Below, piece by piece: positions 17,144 through 24,830 of a stretch of DNA of 64,000 nucleotides. Both the position numbers and the translations under genes were made by a program. Position 1 is the stretch's first letter. The number at the start of each line of letters is the position of its first letter. The notes beneath the pieces were generated by a model. That model saw nothing but the letters and a program-made list of their open reading frames with translations. It had not been told where the DNA came from and searched no databases. The DNA is from Chitinimonas sp036961565 (GTDB lineage: Bacteria; Pseudomonadota; Gammaproteobacteria; Burkholderiales; Chitinimonadaceae), in assembly GCF_036961565.1 (NCBI RefSeq), contig NZ_JBAMDD010000011.1, positions 91,029-155,028 of the forward strand, written 5' to 3'.

Positions 17144-17536
17144 TTAGATACGACGCTTTTTCGGCGGACGACAGCCGTTGTGCGGTACGGGGGTAACGTC
17201 GGAAATGCTGGTGATCTTGAAACCCAGCGCATTCAACGCACGCACAGCGGAGTCACGGCCTGGGCCGGGTCCCTTGATGCGGACTTCGAGGTTCTTGACG
17301 CCATATTCCTGGGCAACTTTACCAGCATGCTCCGCTGCCACCTGGGCGGCGAATGGTGTACTTTTCCGAGAGCCCTTGAAACCAGCACCGCCCGAGGTAG
17401 CCCAGGAGAGAGCATTTCCTTGGCGATCAGTGATGGTCACGATCGTGTTGTTGAAGGAAGCGTGCACGTGCACGATGCCTTCCGACACGACCTTTTTGAC
17501 TTTCTTCCGTACACGCACTGTGTTTGCTTTAGCCAT
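17144..17536 (-). CDS. rpsK: 30S ribosomal protein S11
   Basis: Platform protein near the E site mRNA path. The 130 residues include VHASFNNTIVTITDRQGNAL and the C-terminal DVTPVPHNGCRPPKKRRI, both diagnostic. It sits between rpsM and rpsD in the alpha operon. Confidence 0.98.
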   Translation of the reverse strand: MAKANTVRVRKKVKKVVSEGIVHVHASFNNTIVTITDRQGNALSWATSGGAGFKGSRKSTPFAAQVAAEHAGKVAQEYGVKNLEVRIKGPGPGRDSAVRALNALGFKITSISDVTPVPHNGCRPPKKRRI

Positions 17537-17553
17537 TGCTATTCCTTAAGTGC

Positions 17554-17916
17554 TTACTTCTTCCCTGCGATCGACTTACGCGGGCCCTTGCGGGTACGCG
17601 CGTTCGTGCGGGTGCGCTGACCACGCGCGGGCAAGCCCTTGCGATGGCGCAGACCACGGTAACAACCGAGGTCCATCAGACGCTTGATGTTCATCGTAAT
17701 CTCACGACGGAGGTCACCCTCAACCGTGAACTTGCCGACTTCCTCGCGCAGCTTGTCCATCTCTGCATCGGTCAGGTCCTTGATCTTGCGATCAGCAGGT
17801 ACTGAAGCGATGGCACAGATGGCCTTAGCGCGAGTCTGTCCGATCCCGTAAATGGCTTGCAGGCCAATGACGGTATGCTGATGATTGGGTATGTTTACCC
17901 CAGCAATACGGGCCAT
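17554..17916 (-). CDS. rpsM: 30S ribosomal protein S13
   Basis: Head protein contacting P-site tRNA and the B1 intersubunit bridges. The 120 residues begin MARIAGVNIPNHQHTVIGLQ and end in the basic NARTRKGPRKSIAGKK tail. It is the first gene of the alpha operon, with its own promoter about 30 bases upstream. The predicted leader is only about 24 bases, too short for an E. coli-type S4-binding pseudoknot. Confidence 0.98.
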   Translation of the reverse strand: MARIAGVNIPNHQHTVIGLQAIYGIGQTRAKAICAIASVPADRKIKDLTDAEMDKLREEVGKFTVEGDLRREITMNIKRLMDLGCYRGLRHRKGLPARGQRTRTNARTRKGPRKSIAGKK

Positions 17917-17946
17917 TCTCGTTACCCCAGATGTAAAAAGTTGCGG

Positions 17947-17976
17947 ATTCTAGCACCAAACGCCAGCCGACGGCAA
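17947..17976 (-). promoter_or_regulatory. Predicted alpha-operon promoter (rpsM)
   Basis: TTGCCG (17976-17971), 18 bases, TAGAAT (17952-17947) on the minus strand, with CCGCAAC discriminator. It lies between rpmJ and rpsM and would separate the spc and alpha units. Confidence 0.55.
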
Positions 17977-17986
17977 CTGACGCGGC

Positions 17987-18100
17987 TTAACCTTGACGTT
18001 GTTTGTGCCGCGGATCCGTGCAGATCACACGCACAACGCGGTTGCGGCGTATGACTTTGCAGTTACGGCATATTTTCTTGACCGAAGCTTGAACTCGCAT
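17987..18100 (-). CDS. rpmJ: 50S ribosomal protein L36
   Basis: Smallest large-subunit protein, 37 residues, from ATG at 18100 to TAA at 17987. Translation gives MRVQASVKKICRNCKVIRR, then a VICTDPRHKQRQG tail. The CxxC...C....H zinc ligands are all present, so this is the zinc-binding (C+) form. It lies between infA and rpsM as in many beta- and gammaproteobacteria. Confidence 0.97.
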   Translation of the reverse strand: MRVQASVKKICRNCKVIRRNRVVRVICTDPRHKQRQG

Positions 18101-18128
18101 CGCTCTATCCTTTCAATGAAAAACCGCG

Positions 18129-18347
18129 TCACTTCGAGCGGAAGACTATGCGGGCACGGGATAGATCGTAGGGCGTCAGCTCCACGGTCACCTTATCGCC
18201 AGGCAGAATACGGATATAGTGCATCCGCATCTTGCCGGAGATATGGCCCAGTACCACATGACCATTTTCCAGTTTCACGCGAAAAGTCGCGTTGGGAAGG
18301 TTCTCCAGAACCTCCCCTTGCATCTGAATAACGTCTTCCTTCGACAT
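18129..18347 (-). CDS. infA: Translation initiation factor IF-1
   Basis: OB-fold factor that occupies the 30S A site during initiation. The 72 residues begin MSKEDVIQMQGEVLENLPNA and contain NGHVVLGHISGKMRMHYIRI. It sits between secY and rpmJ, a common position in betaproteobacteria and Gram-positives but not in E. coli. Confidence 0.98.
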   Translation of the reverse strand: MSKEDVIQMQGEVLENLPNATFRVKLENGHVVLGHISGKMRMHYIRILPGDKVTVELTPYDLSRARIVFRSK

Positions 18348-18386
18348 GACTCGTTCGGGTTATCTATCGTTAGTCACAGGTTCGTA

Positions 18387-19703
18387 TCAGCCAGCCTTGA
18401 AGTTCGCCTTCTTCAGCAAACTCTCGTACTGGTGAGACAGCAGATACGACTGGACCTGTGCCATGAAGTCCATCGTTACCACCACCACGATCAACAGTGA
18501 AGTACCGCCGAAATAGAACGGCAGGTTCCACTGCAGGAGCAGGAACTCCGGAATCAGGCAGATGATGCTGATGTAGATCGCACCGATCAGCGTCAGACGC
18601 AGAATCACACGCTCAATATACTTTGCGGTCTGTTCACCCGGGCGTATGCCAGGAATGTACGCACCGCTCTTCTTCAGGTTCTCGGCCGTTTCCTTGGGAT
18701 TGAAGACCAAGGCGGTGTAGAAGTAGCAGAAGAAGATGATGGCAGCTGCATAAAGCATCACATACAGCGGCTGACCAGGATGCAACATGGAGCCGACCGG
18801 CTTCAACCAAGAGAAGAAGCTGGACTCGCCACCCCAGGACATCAGGGTAGCTGGGAACAATATGATGCTCGAAGCAAAAATCGGCGGTATGACACCAGCC
18901 ATGTTCAGCTTGAGTGGCAGATGGGTATTCTGACCCTGCATCACGCGGTTGCCCACCTGACGCTTGGCATAGCTCACCAGCACCTTGCGCTGACCACGTT
19001 CCACAAACACCACGGCAGCGGTCAGCAAGACCACGCCGGCACCCAGGGCTAACACCAGCAGTACAGGCAGCGCACCTTGGTTGGCCAGCTCCAGGGTCTG
19101 ACCTATGGATGCCGGTATGCCAGAGGCAATACCCGCAAAGATCAGGATGGAGATACCGTTACCCAGGCCACGCTCGGTGATCTGCTCACCCAGCCACATC
19201 AAAAACATCGTGCCGGTCACCAGGGTCAGCACGGTAGTGAAGTAGAACTCCGCACCACTGACACCAGGTACAACCAACTGAGAATTGAGCGCCCAACTTG
19301 CCGCACCGAAGCTTTGTGCAACAGCGATAACCACGGTCAGATAACGCGTGTACTGCGTGATCTTGCGACGACCTGCCTCACCCTCCTTCTTCAATTCCTT
19401 CAGCTTGGGCACGACTTCCGAACCCAGCTGAACGACGATAGAAGCGGAGATATACGGCATGATGCCGATGGTAAACACCGTTGCCCTGGACAAGGCACCG
19501 CCCGAGAACATGTTGAACATGTTCAGCAGCCCAGCCCCGCTCTGCGACATGTCGAAGAGCTTGGCCAAGGCTATCGGATCAATACCTGGTATAGGGATAT
19601 GCGCACCGATGCGATAAACGATCAAAGCACCTATGAGGAACAAGATTCGTTTTTTCAGATCTGCATACTTGCTTGCAGTACTGGCCATCGCAGGATTTGC
19701 CAC
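18387..19703 (-). CDS. secY: Preprotein translocase subunit SecY
   Basis: Channel-forming core of SecYEG. The 438 residues give ten membrane helices. Landmarks are the IPIPGID-type segment near the N-terminus, the plug-region FSGGALSRATVFTIGIMPYI and the cytosolic loop KLNMAGVIPPIFASSI. The start is GTG (MANPAMAS) with AGGG 7 bases upstream, similar to neisserial SecY; an ATG five codons in is an alternative. It follows rplO in the spc operon. Confidence 0.98.
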   Translation of the reverse strand: MANPAMASTASKYADLKKRILFLIGALIVYRIGAHIPIPGIDPIALAKLFDMSQSGAGLLNMFNMFSGGALSRATVFTIGIMPYISASIVVQLGSEVVPKLKELKKEGEAGRRKITQYTRYLTVVIAVAQSFGAASWALNSQLVVPGVSGAEFYFTTVLTLVTGTMFLMWLGEQITERGLGNGISILIFAGIASGIPASIGQTLELANQGALPVLLVLALGAGVVLLTAAVVFVERGQRKVLVSYAKRQVGNRVMQGQNTHLPLKLNMAGVIPPIFASSIILFPATLMSWGGESSFFSWLKPVGSMLHPGQPLYVMLYAAAIIFFCYFYTALVFNPKETAENLKKSGAYIPGIRPGEQTAKYIERVILRLTLIGAIYISIICLIPEFLLLQWNLPFYFGGTSLLIVVVVTMDFMAQVQSYLLSHQYESLLKKANFKAG

Positions 19704-19724
19704 GTAGTCGCCCTATCTCAAGCT

Positions 19725-20159
19725 TTATTCGACAATGCTGCCGCCGGCGGCTTCCAGAGCAGCACGGGCGCCAGCAGTTGCCGACACACCACGCAGCTTG
19801 ACAGCCTTCTCCACCTTACCAGCCAGGATCAGCTTGGCAGCCTTGGCACCTTGCGGTACCAGGCCAGCCTGCTTCAACACCAGCAAGTCAGCTTCTTCAA
19901 CCGGCAGCTTGTTCAGGTCGTCCAGACGCAGCTCAACCGTGTGACCCTTGGTCAACGACTTGAAACCACGCTTAGGCAGGCGACGTTGCAAAGGCATTTG
20001 ACCGCCTTCGAAGCCTACCTTGTGGAAACCACCCGAACGCGACTTCTGACCCTTGTGACCACGGCCACAAGTCTTGCCCAGGCCAGAGCCTATGCCGCGG
20101 CCTACACGTTTGGAAGCGTGCTTGGCACCATCAGCGGGCTTGATCGTATTCAGTTCCAT
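19725..20159 (-). CDS. rplO: 50S ribosomal protein L15
   Basis: Large-subunit core assembly protein. The 144 residues begin MELNTIKPADGAKHASKRVG and include the Gly/Arg-rich GRGIGSGLGKTCGRGHKGQK. It lies between rpmD and secY, with one base... its ATG directly follows the rpmD stop, so translation is probably coupled. Confidence 0.98.
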   Translation of the reverse strand: MELNTIKPADGAKHASKRVGRGIGSGLGKTCGRGHKGQKSRSGGFHKVGFEGGQMPLQRRLPKRGFKSLTKGHTVELRLDDLNKLPVEEADLLVLKQAGLVPQGAKAAKLILAGKVEKAVKLRGVSATAGARAALEAAGGSIVE

Positions 20160-20342
20160 TTAGCCCTCGCTTTTCAGCAGATAGCTGATCTTGTTGATCA
20201 TGCCGCGGTTTTCCGGGGTATCGATCACTTCCACCGTTTGGCGAATGCGACGCAGACCCAGACCACGAGCGCACGCCTTGTGCGCTTCGAGACGGCCAAT
20301 CAGGCTCTTGACGAGCGTTACCTTGATCTTGGAATTAGCCAT
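20160..20342 (-). CDS. rpmD: 50S ribosomal protein L30
   Basis: 60-residue large-subunit protein beginning MANSKIKVTLVKSLIGR. A longer in-frame extension exists upstream but lies inside rpsE and is not needed. The ATG overlaps the end of rpsE by 8 bases, which indicates translational coupling. Confidence 0.97.
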   Translation of the reverse strand: MANSKIKVTLVKSLIGRLEAHKACARGLGLRRIRQTVEVIDTPENRGMINKISYLLKSEG

Positions 20343-20856
20343 TTGCCTCGGCCCCCAGGATGTCCTCGATGGCCTTACCGCGCTTGGCAGCAACTTCAGC
20401 CGGGCTGCGCAGCTTGGACAAACCGTCCAGGGTGGCACGCACGAGGTTGTAAGGATTGGTAGAACCGTGGCACTTGGCCGAGATGTTGGTCACGCCCATC
20501 ACCTCGAACACAGCGCGCATCGGACCACCGGCCTTGATACCAGCGCCTTCAGCGGCAGGCTGCATGAACACGGTGGTAGCACCGTGCTTGCCAACGACTG
20601 CGTGCTGAACGGTACCGTTCTTCAAGCTGATCTTCACCAGCTTGCGGCGGGCTTCTTCCATTGCCTTTTGCACAGCCACGGGCACTTCTTTCGACTTGCC
20701 CTTGCCCATGCCAATACGGCCATCACCGTCACCGACCACGGTCAGTGCGGCGAAACCCATGATCCGGCCACCCTTCACCACCTTGGTGACGCGGTTGACG
20801 CTGATCATCTTCTCCCGCAGGCCGTCGCCGCGATCTTCGATTTCTGACTTCGCCAT
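20335..20856 (-). CDS. rpsE: 30S ribosomal protein S5
   Basis: Protein at the mRNA entry site, part of the ribosomal helicase and fidelity centre. The 173 residues contain the S5 double-stranded RNA-binding domain (MISVNRVTKVVKGGRIMGF) and the C-terminal GSTNPYNLVRATLDGL. It overlaps rpmD by 8 bases. Confidence 0.98.
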   Translation of the reverse strand: MAKSEIEDRGDGLREKMISVNRVTKVVKGGRIMGFAALTVVGDGDGRIGMGKGKSKEVPVAVQKAMEEARRKLVKISLKNGTVQHAVVGKHGATTVFMQPAAEGAGIKAGGPMRAVFEVMGVTNISAKCHGSTNPYNLVRATLDGLSKLRSPAEVAAKRGKAIEDILGAEANG

Positions 20857-20865
20857 GATTACTCC

Positions 20866-21219
20866 TTAGAATTCGAGGCCGGCTTCACGAGCGGCGTCGG
20901 CCAAAGCCTTGACGCGGCCATGGTAATGGAAGCCCGAGCGGTCGAAGGCAACGGCGCTTACGCCGGCAGCCTTCGCCTTTTCGGCGATACGCTTACCAAC
21001 AGCAGCTGCAGCAGCGATGTTGCCACCGTTAGCGATGTCCTTACGGACATCCACTTCCAGGGTCGACGCGCTGGCCAGCACCTTACCGCCGGTCTCATCA
21101 ATGACCTGGGCGTAGATATGGCTGTTAGTGCGATGAACCGAAAGGCGCACCACTTTCAAGCCGGCAATGCGGGCACGGGTTTTGCGGGCCCTGCGCAAGC
21201 GAGTTTCGTTCTTGTCCAT
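20866..21219 (-). CDS. rplR: 50S ribosomal protein L18
   Basis: 5S rRNA-binding protein of the central protuberance. The 117 residues include RARKTRARIAGLKVVRLSVH, NSHIYAQVIDETGGKVLASA and the terminal FHYHGRVKALADAAREAGLEF-like end (split at position 97). Standard spc-operon position between rplF and rpsE. Confidence 0.98.
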   Translation of the reverse strand: MDKNETRLRRARKTRARIAGLKVVRLSVHRTNSHIYAQVIDETGGKVLASASTLEVDVRKDIANGGNIAAAAAVGKRIAEKAKAAGVSAVAFDRSGFHYHGRVKALADAAREAGLEF

Positions 21220-21233
21220 GATTTCAGCCTCGA

Positions 21234-21767
21234 TTACTTCTTCTTGGTTTCTTTCAGGACCACCACTTCGTCGCTATAACGTACACCCTTGCCCTTATAG
21301 GGCTCTGGAGCACGGTATGCGCGAATCTCGGCGGCAACCTGACCAACCTGTTGCTTGTCGACACCCTTCAGGAGGATCTCGGTCTGCGTCGGGGTTTCCA
21401 CCTTCACACCAGCCGGCATCTTGTGCGCGACAGGGTGAGAGAAACCCAGCGTCAGATTGAGAACTTCACCTTGAGCCTGGGCACGATAACCCACGCCCAC
21501 CAGGTTGAGCTTGCGCTCAAAGCCCTTGGAGACGCCGGTTACCATGTTGTTCAGCAGAGCACGCATCGTGCCGGACATGGCGCGGGAGTGCTTGCTTTCA
21601 TCAACTGCCTTGAAGACCAGAGCGTTGTTTTCGACAGCGATCTCGACAGCGCTATCCAGAGGACGCGATGCGGTACCGAGCGGGCCCTTAACAACAATCT
21701 CACCACCGGCCATCTTGACTTCAACGCCGGCAGGCAGAACGACTGGATTTTTAGCTACGCGGGACAT
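21234..21767 (-). CDS. rplF: 50S ribosomal protein L6
   Basis: Large-subunit protein by the GTPase-associated centre with two tandem L6 folds. The 177 residues begin MSRVAKNPVVLPAGVEV and end with EPYKGKGVRYSDEVVVLKET. It sits between rpsH and rplR. Confidence 0.98.
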   Translation of the reverse strand: MSRVAKNPVVLPAGVEVKMAGGEIVVKGPLGTASRPLDSAVEIAVENNALVFKAVDESKHSRAMSGTMRALLNNMVTGVSKGFERKLNLVGVGYRAQAQGEVLNLTLGFSHPVAHKMPAGVKVETPTQTEILLKGVDKQQVGQVAAEIRAYRAPEPYKGKGVRYSDEVVVLKETKKK

Positions 21768-21777
21768 GTTCTACTCC

Positions 21778-22173
21778 TTACGCCACGAAGCAGAGCAGCT
21801 CGCCACCGATACCCTGGGCGCGTGCTTTGCGGTCAGTCATCACACCCATGGAGGTGGAGACAATGGCGATACCGAGGCCGTTCATGACCTTGGGGATATC
21901 GTTCACGCCCTTGTAGATACGCAGACCAGGCTTCGAAACGCGGTCGATGCGCTCGATAACCGGACGGCCGGCGTAGTACTTCAACTCGATATCGAGCTGG
22001 GGCTTCTTTTCATCGCCGGTCACGGCGAAGTTTTCGATATAACCTTCATCCTTCAGCACGGTAGCGATGGCTACCTTGATCTTGGAGGAGGGCATCGTTA
22101 CCGACGGCTTGTCCGCACGCTGAGCGTTACGGATGCGGGTCAGCATATCGGCGATGGGATCATGCATACTCAT
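21778..22173 (-). CDS. rpsH: 30S ribosomal protein S8
   Basis: 16S central-domain assembly protein; in E. coli the translational repressor of the spc operon. The 131 residues begin MSMHDPIADMLTRIRNA and contain the C-terminal GIAIVSTSMGVMTDRKAR. AAGGAG lies 7 bases before the ATG at 22173, which favours it over the ATG two codons later. Confidence 0.98.
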   Translation of the reverse strand: MSMHDPIADMLTRIRNAQRADKPSVTMPSSKIKVAIATVLKDEGYIENFAVTGDEKKPQLDIELKYYAGRPVIERIDRVSKPGLRIYKGVNDIPKVMNGLGIAIVSTSMGVMTDRKARAQGIGGELLCFVA

Positions 22174-22184
22174 TCGTGATCTCC

Positions 22185-22490
22185 TTACCAGCTGGCCTTG
22201 ACAACACCGGGGATCTCACCACGCATGGCGATCTCACGGAGCTTGTTACGGCCGAGGCCGAACTTGCGGAACACACCACGCGGACGACCGGTAACCGAAC
22301 AACGGTTACGCAGACGGGTCGGGTTGGCGTTGCGCGGCAGGGCCTGGAGTTTCAGGCGGGCGGCGAAGCGCTCTTCGTCGCTCAGGTTCTGGTCGTTGAT
22401 GATTGCCAGCAGCTGTTCGCGCTTGGCGGCAAACTTCGCCACCAGCTTTTCGCGCTTCTCTTGACGGTTGATCAAAGCGAGTTTAGCCAT
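22185..22490 (-). CDS. rpsN: 30S ribosomal protein S14
   Basis: Head protein. The 101-residue long form (zinc-free, C- type) ends RNRCSVTGRPRGVFRKFGLG then KLREIAMRGEIPGVVKASW. The single Cys confirms loss of the zinc site. It lies between rplE and rpsH. Confidence 0.98.
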   Translation of the reverse strand: MAKLALINRQEKREKLVAKFAAKREQLLAIINDQNLSDEERFAARLKLQALPRNANPTRLRNRCSVTGRPRGVFRKFGLGRNKLREIAMRGEIPGVVKASW

Positions 22491-22498
22491 GGCAAACC

Positions 22499-23038
22499 TC
22501 AGTTCTTAAACGGGAACTTGAACGCGGCGAGCAGCGCACGGGCTTCTTCGTCGGTCTTCGCGGTGGTGGTAATCGTGATGTTCATACCACGCAGGGCGTC
22601 GATCTTGTCGTACTCGATTTCCGGGAAAATGATCTGTTCCTTGACGCCCATGTTGTAGTTACCACGGCCATCAAAGGACTTGCCCGATACACCGCGGAAG
22701 TCGCGCACGCGCGGCAGGGCGATGGTCACCAGACGATCCAGGAATTCATACATACGATCGCGACGCAGGGTGACCTTGCAGCCAACCGGGTAGTTGTCAC
22801 GAATCTTGAAGCCGGCAATCGACTTCTTCGACAGGGTCACGACGGGCTTTTGGCCGGTGATCTTGGTCAGATCGCCAACGGCGTGTTCCATGACCTTCTT
22901 ATCGGCCACAGCTTCGCCAACACCCATGTTGACAGTAATCTTCTCGATGCGCGGCACTTCCATGATCGACGTATAGCCGAACTTTTCAGTAAGCTGCGGA
23001 ACGACGGTTTCTTTGTAGAAATCTTGCAAGCGTGCCAT
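22499..23038 (-). CDS. rplE: 50S ribosomal protein L5
   Basis: 5S rRNA-binding protein contacting P-site tRNA. The 179 residues begin MARLQDFYKETVVPQLTEKF and include KITVNMGVGEAVADKKVM and FPEIEYDKIDALRGMNITI. It is two bases downstream of rplX. In E. coli the S8 repressor site is at the start of this gene; such a site was not modelled here. Confidence 0.98.
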   Translation of the reverse strand: MARLQDFYKETVVPQLTEKFGYTSIMEVPRIEKITVNMGVGEAVADKKVMEHAVGDLTKITGQKPVVTLSKKSIAGFKIRDNYPVGCKVTLRRDRMYEFLDRLVTIALPRVRDFRGVSGKSFDGRGNYNMGVKEQIIFPEIEYDKIDALRGMNITITTTAKTDEEARALLAAFKFPFKN

Positions 23039-23040
23039 GT

Positions 23041-23358
23041 TTAGCCCCCGACCACTTCGCCGTTCGACTTGAACACGCGAACTTTTTTGCCGTCGTCGAG
23101 CAACTTGAAGCCGACGCGGTCAGCCTTCTGGGTCGCCTTATTGAAGATGGCTACGTTGGAAACCTGGATCGGCATCGTCTTGTCCACCACGCCGCCAGCA
23201 ACACCACGAACCGGGTTCGGCTTCTGGTGCTTCTTCACGACGTTGATACCTTCAACGATAACCTTGTCATTGACGAGAACACGCAGGACGGTGCCGCGCT
23301 TGCCCTTGTCTTTGCCAGTGATAACGACGACTTCGTCGCCTTTACGAATCTTATTCAT
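23041..23358 (-). CDS. rplX: 50S ribosomal protein L24
   Basis: Early assembly initiator protein with a KOW motif (GDEVVVITGKDKGKRGTVL). The 105 residues match the family. It follows rplN in the spc operon. Confidence 0.98.
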   Translation of the reverse strand: MNKIRKGDEVVVITGKDKGKRGTVLRVLVNDKVIVEGINVVKKHQKPNPVRGVAGGVVDKTMPIQVSNVAIFNKATQKADRVGFKLLDDGKKVRVFKSNGEVVGG

Positions 23359-23369
23359 GCGCGTACCCC

Positions 23370-23738
23370 TTACAGCACTTCTGGCGCGAGCGAGACGATC
23401 TTCATGAAGCGCTCGGTGCGCAGTTCACGCGTCACCGGCCCGAAGATGCGGGTGCCGATCGGCTCAAGCTTGTTGTTGAGGAGCACGGCGGCATTGCCAT
23501 CAAACTTGATGAGCTGACCATCGGCACGACGAACACCCTTGGCAGTGCGAACAACGACGGCGTTATAAACGTCGCCCTTCTTCACGCGGCCACGCGGTGC
23601 GGCGTCCTTGATACTCACCTTGATGATGTCGCCCACCGAAGCGTAACGACGCTTGGAGCCACCCAGCACCTTGATGCACATAACAGAGCGCGCACCGGTG
23701 TTGTCAGCAACATCCAGCATGGATTGCATTTGAATCAT
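23370..23738 (-). CDS. rplN: 50S ribosomal protein L14
   Basis: Large-subunit protein at the intersubunit face. The 122 residues begin MIQMQSMLDVADNTGARSVM and contain VKKGDVYNAVVVRTAKGVRR and the terminal RFMKIVSLAPEVL. The ATG at 23738 is preceded by GGAGG; the frame continues open upstream but that part belongs to the leader. It is the first gene of the spc operon, behind its own strong promoter and a structured leader of about 150 bases. Confidence 0.98.
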   Translation of the reverse strand: MIQMQSMLDVADNTGARSVMCIKVLGGSKRRYASVGDIIKVSIKDAAPRGRVKKGDVYNAVVVRTAKGVRRADGQLIKFDGNAAVLLNNKLEPIGTRIFGPVTRELRTERFMKIVSLAPEVL

Positions 23739-23770
23739 GGAAACAAACCTCCAACTTAACCCGTCAATTC

Positions 23771-23875
23771 CGCCGGCATACCCGGCAGCGCCGTAGCAAA
23801 CCACGGCACAACGGCCAGTTTTGGACCCCGATAGGGATAAAACTCCGACACCGAAATGATGGAACACCATTTCGG
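23771..23875 (-). promoter_or_regulatory. Structured spc-operon leader
   Basis: Two hairpins lie in the predicted leader: CCGAAATGGTG/CATCATTTCGG on the minus strand (23875-23851, 10 of 11 paired, 3-base loop) and GCCGG/CCGGC around a 5-base loop (23785-23771). Neither has a T-run, so they are more likely regulatory or stabilising RNA structure than terminators. Confidence 0.4.
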
Positions 23876-23890
23876 ACGAAGGATAAACAG

Positions 23891-23925
23891 CAGGGCATTC
23901 TACGATATGCAGAATGCCCTGACAA
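23891..23925 (-). promoter_or_regulatory. spc-operon promoter with overlapping palindrome
   Basis: Minus strand TTGTCA (23925-23920), exactly 17 bases, TAGAAT (23902-23897); each hexamer matches 5 of 6. A perfect 11-base inverted repeat CAGGGCATTCT (23891-23901)/AGAATGCCCTG (23911-23921) covers the -10 and reaches the -35. Predicted start is near 23890. Confidence 0.75.
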
Positions 23926-23935
23926 GCACTTACGC

Positions 23936-23957
23936 TAAAAAAGTGATCAGATCACTT
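23936..23957 (-). terminator. S10-operon terminator after rpsQ
   Basis: Stem AAGTGAT/ATCACTT (23941-23957) with a 3-base loop followed on the minus strand by a six-base T-run. It starts 3 bases after the rpsQ stop and ends 10 bases before the spc promoter -35. Confidence 0.75.
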
Positions 23958-23959
23958 GA

Positions 23960-24223
23960 TTAGGCAGTACGCGCCTTCTCGATGAGACTGGTCACGATCC
24001 AGGACTTGGTCTTGGACAGAGGACGAGTTTCCTCGATGGTCACCATGTCACCTTCGCCGTAGGCGTTGGTTTCATCGTGCGCATGGTACTTCTTCGACAG
24101 ACGGATGATCTTGCCGTAGAGCGGGTGCTTAACCTTACGCTCAACCAGCACAACCACGGTCTTGTCCATCTTGTTGCTGACCACACGGCCGGTCAGCGAA
24201 CGCTTCAGTTTGGTCTCGGTCAT
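23960..24223 (-). CDS. rpsQ: 30S ribosomal protein S17
   Basis: 16S 5'-domain assembly protein. The 87 residues include LTGRVVSNKMDKTVVVLVER and the SKKYHAHDE segment. It is the last gene of the S10 operon; its ATG is adjacent to the rpmC stop and a terminator follows directly. Confidence 0.98.
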   Translation of the reverse strand: MTETKLKRSLTGRVVSNKMDKTVVVLVERKVKHPLYGKIIRLSKKYHAHDETNAYGEGDMVTIEETRPLSKTKSWIVTSLIEKARTA

Positions 24224-24412
24224 TTACGCCACCTTCTGAGCCAGGATGGTGCGAACGCGCGCGATATCGCGGCGAACGCGCTTCAGTTCACTGGTCTTGG
24301 CAAGCTGCTGGGTAGCCAGCTGCATGCGCAGGCCGAACTGGGCCTTCAGGAGCGAGGTGAGCTCGGTCTTGAGCTCATCGACCGATTTGTTACGCAATTC
24401 AGTCGCTTTCAT
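24224..24412 (-). CDS. rpmC: 50S ribosomal protein L29
   Basis: Two-helix protein at the peptide exit, contacting trigger factor and SRP sites. The 62 residues begin MKATELRNKSVDELKTEL. The ATG at 24412 lies one base after the rplP gene; a 5-residue upstream extension overlaps rplP and is not the usual start. Confidence 0.97.
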   Translation of the reverse strand: MKATELRNKSVDELKTELTSLLKAQFGLRMQLATQQLAKTSELKRVRRDIARVRTILAQKVA

Positions 24413-24413
24413 C

Positions 24414-24830
24414 TCACTGCCCCACATGTCGGGTTACGAAAGTCGTCGCGATTGGCAGCTTGGCGGCGGCCAGACGGAAGGCTTCGCGGGCGAGAGTCTC
24501 GTCCACACCGTCCATCTCATACAGCACCTTACCAGGCTGAATCTCGGCAACGTAGTATTCCGGGCTACCCTTACCATTACCCATCCGAACTTCGGCGGGC
24601 TTGGAAGAGATAGGCTTATCCGGGAATACGCGGATCCACACACGACCGCCACGCTTGATGTGACGGGTCATGGCGCGACGAGCGGCTTCAATTTGACGCG
24701 CGGTCAGACGACCACGGCCAACGGCCTTCAGGCCCCACTCGCCGAAGCTAACCTTGTTACCGCGGGTAGCAACGCCGGTGTTACGGCCTTTCTGCTGTTT
24801 GCGGTACTTGAGTCTAGTTGGCTGCAGCAT
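24414..24830 (-). CDS. rplP: 50S ribosomal protein L16
   Basis: Protein near the A-site tRNA elbow. The 138 residues begin MLQPTRLKYRKQQKGRNTG and include RVWIRVFPDKPISSKPAEVR and MGNGKGSPEYYVA. Its start overlaps the rpsC end by 17 bases. Confidence 0.98.
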   Translation of the reverse strand: MLQPTRLKYRKQQKGRNTGVATRGNKVSFGEWGLKAVGRGRLTARQIEAARRAMTRHIKRGGRVWIRVFPDKPISSKPAEVRMGNGKGSPEYYVAEIQPGKVLYEMDGVDETLAREAFRLAAAKLPIATTFVTRHVGQ

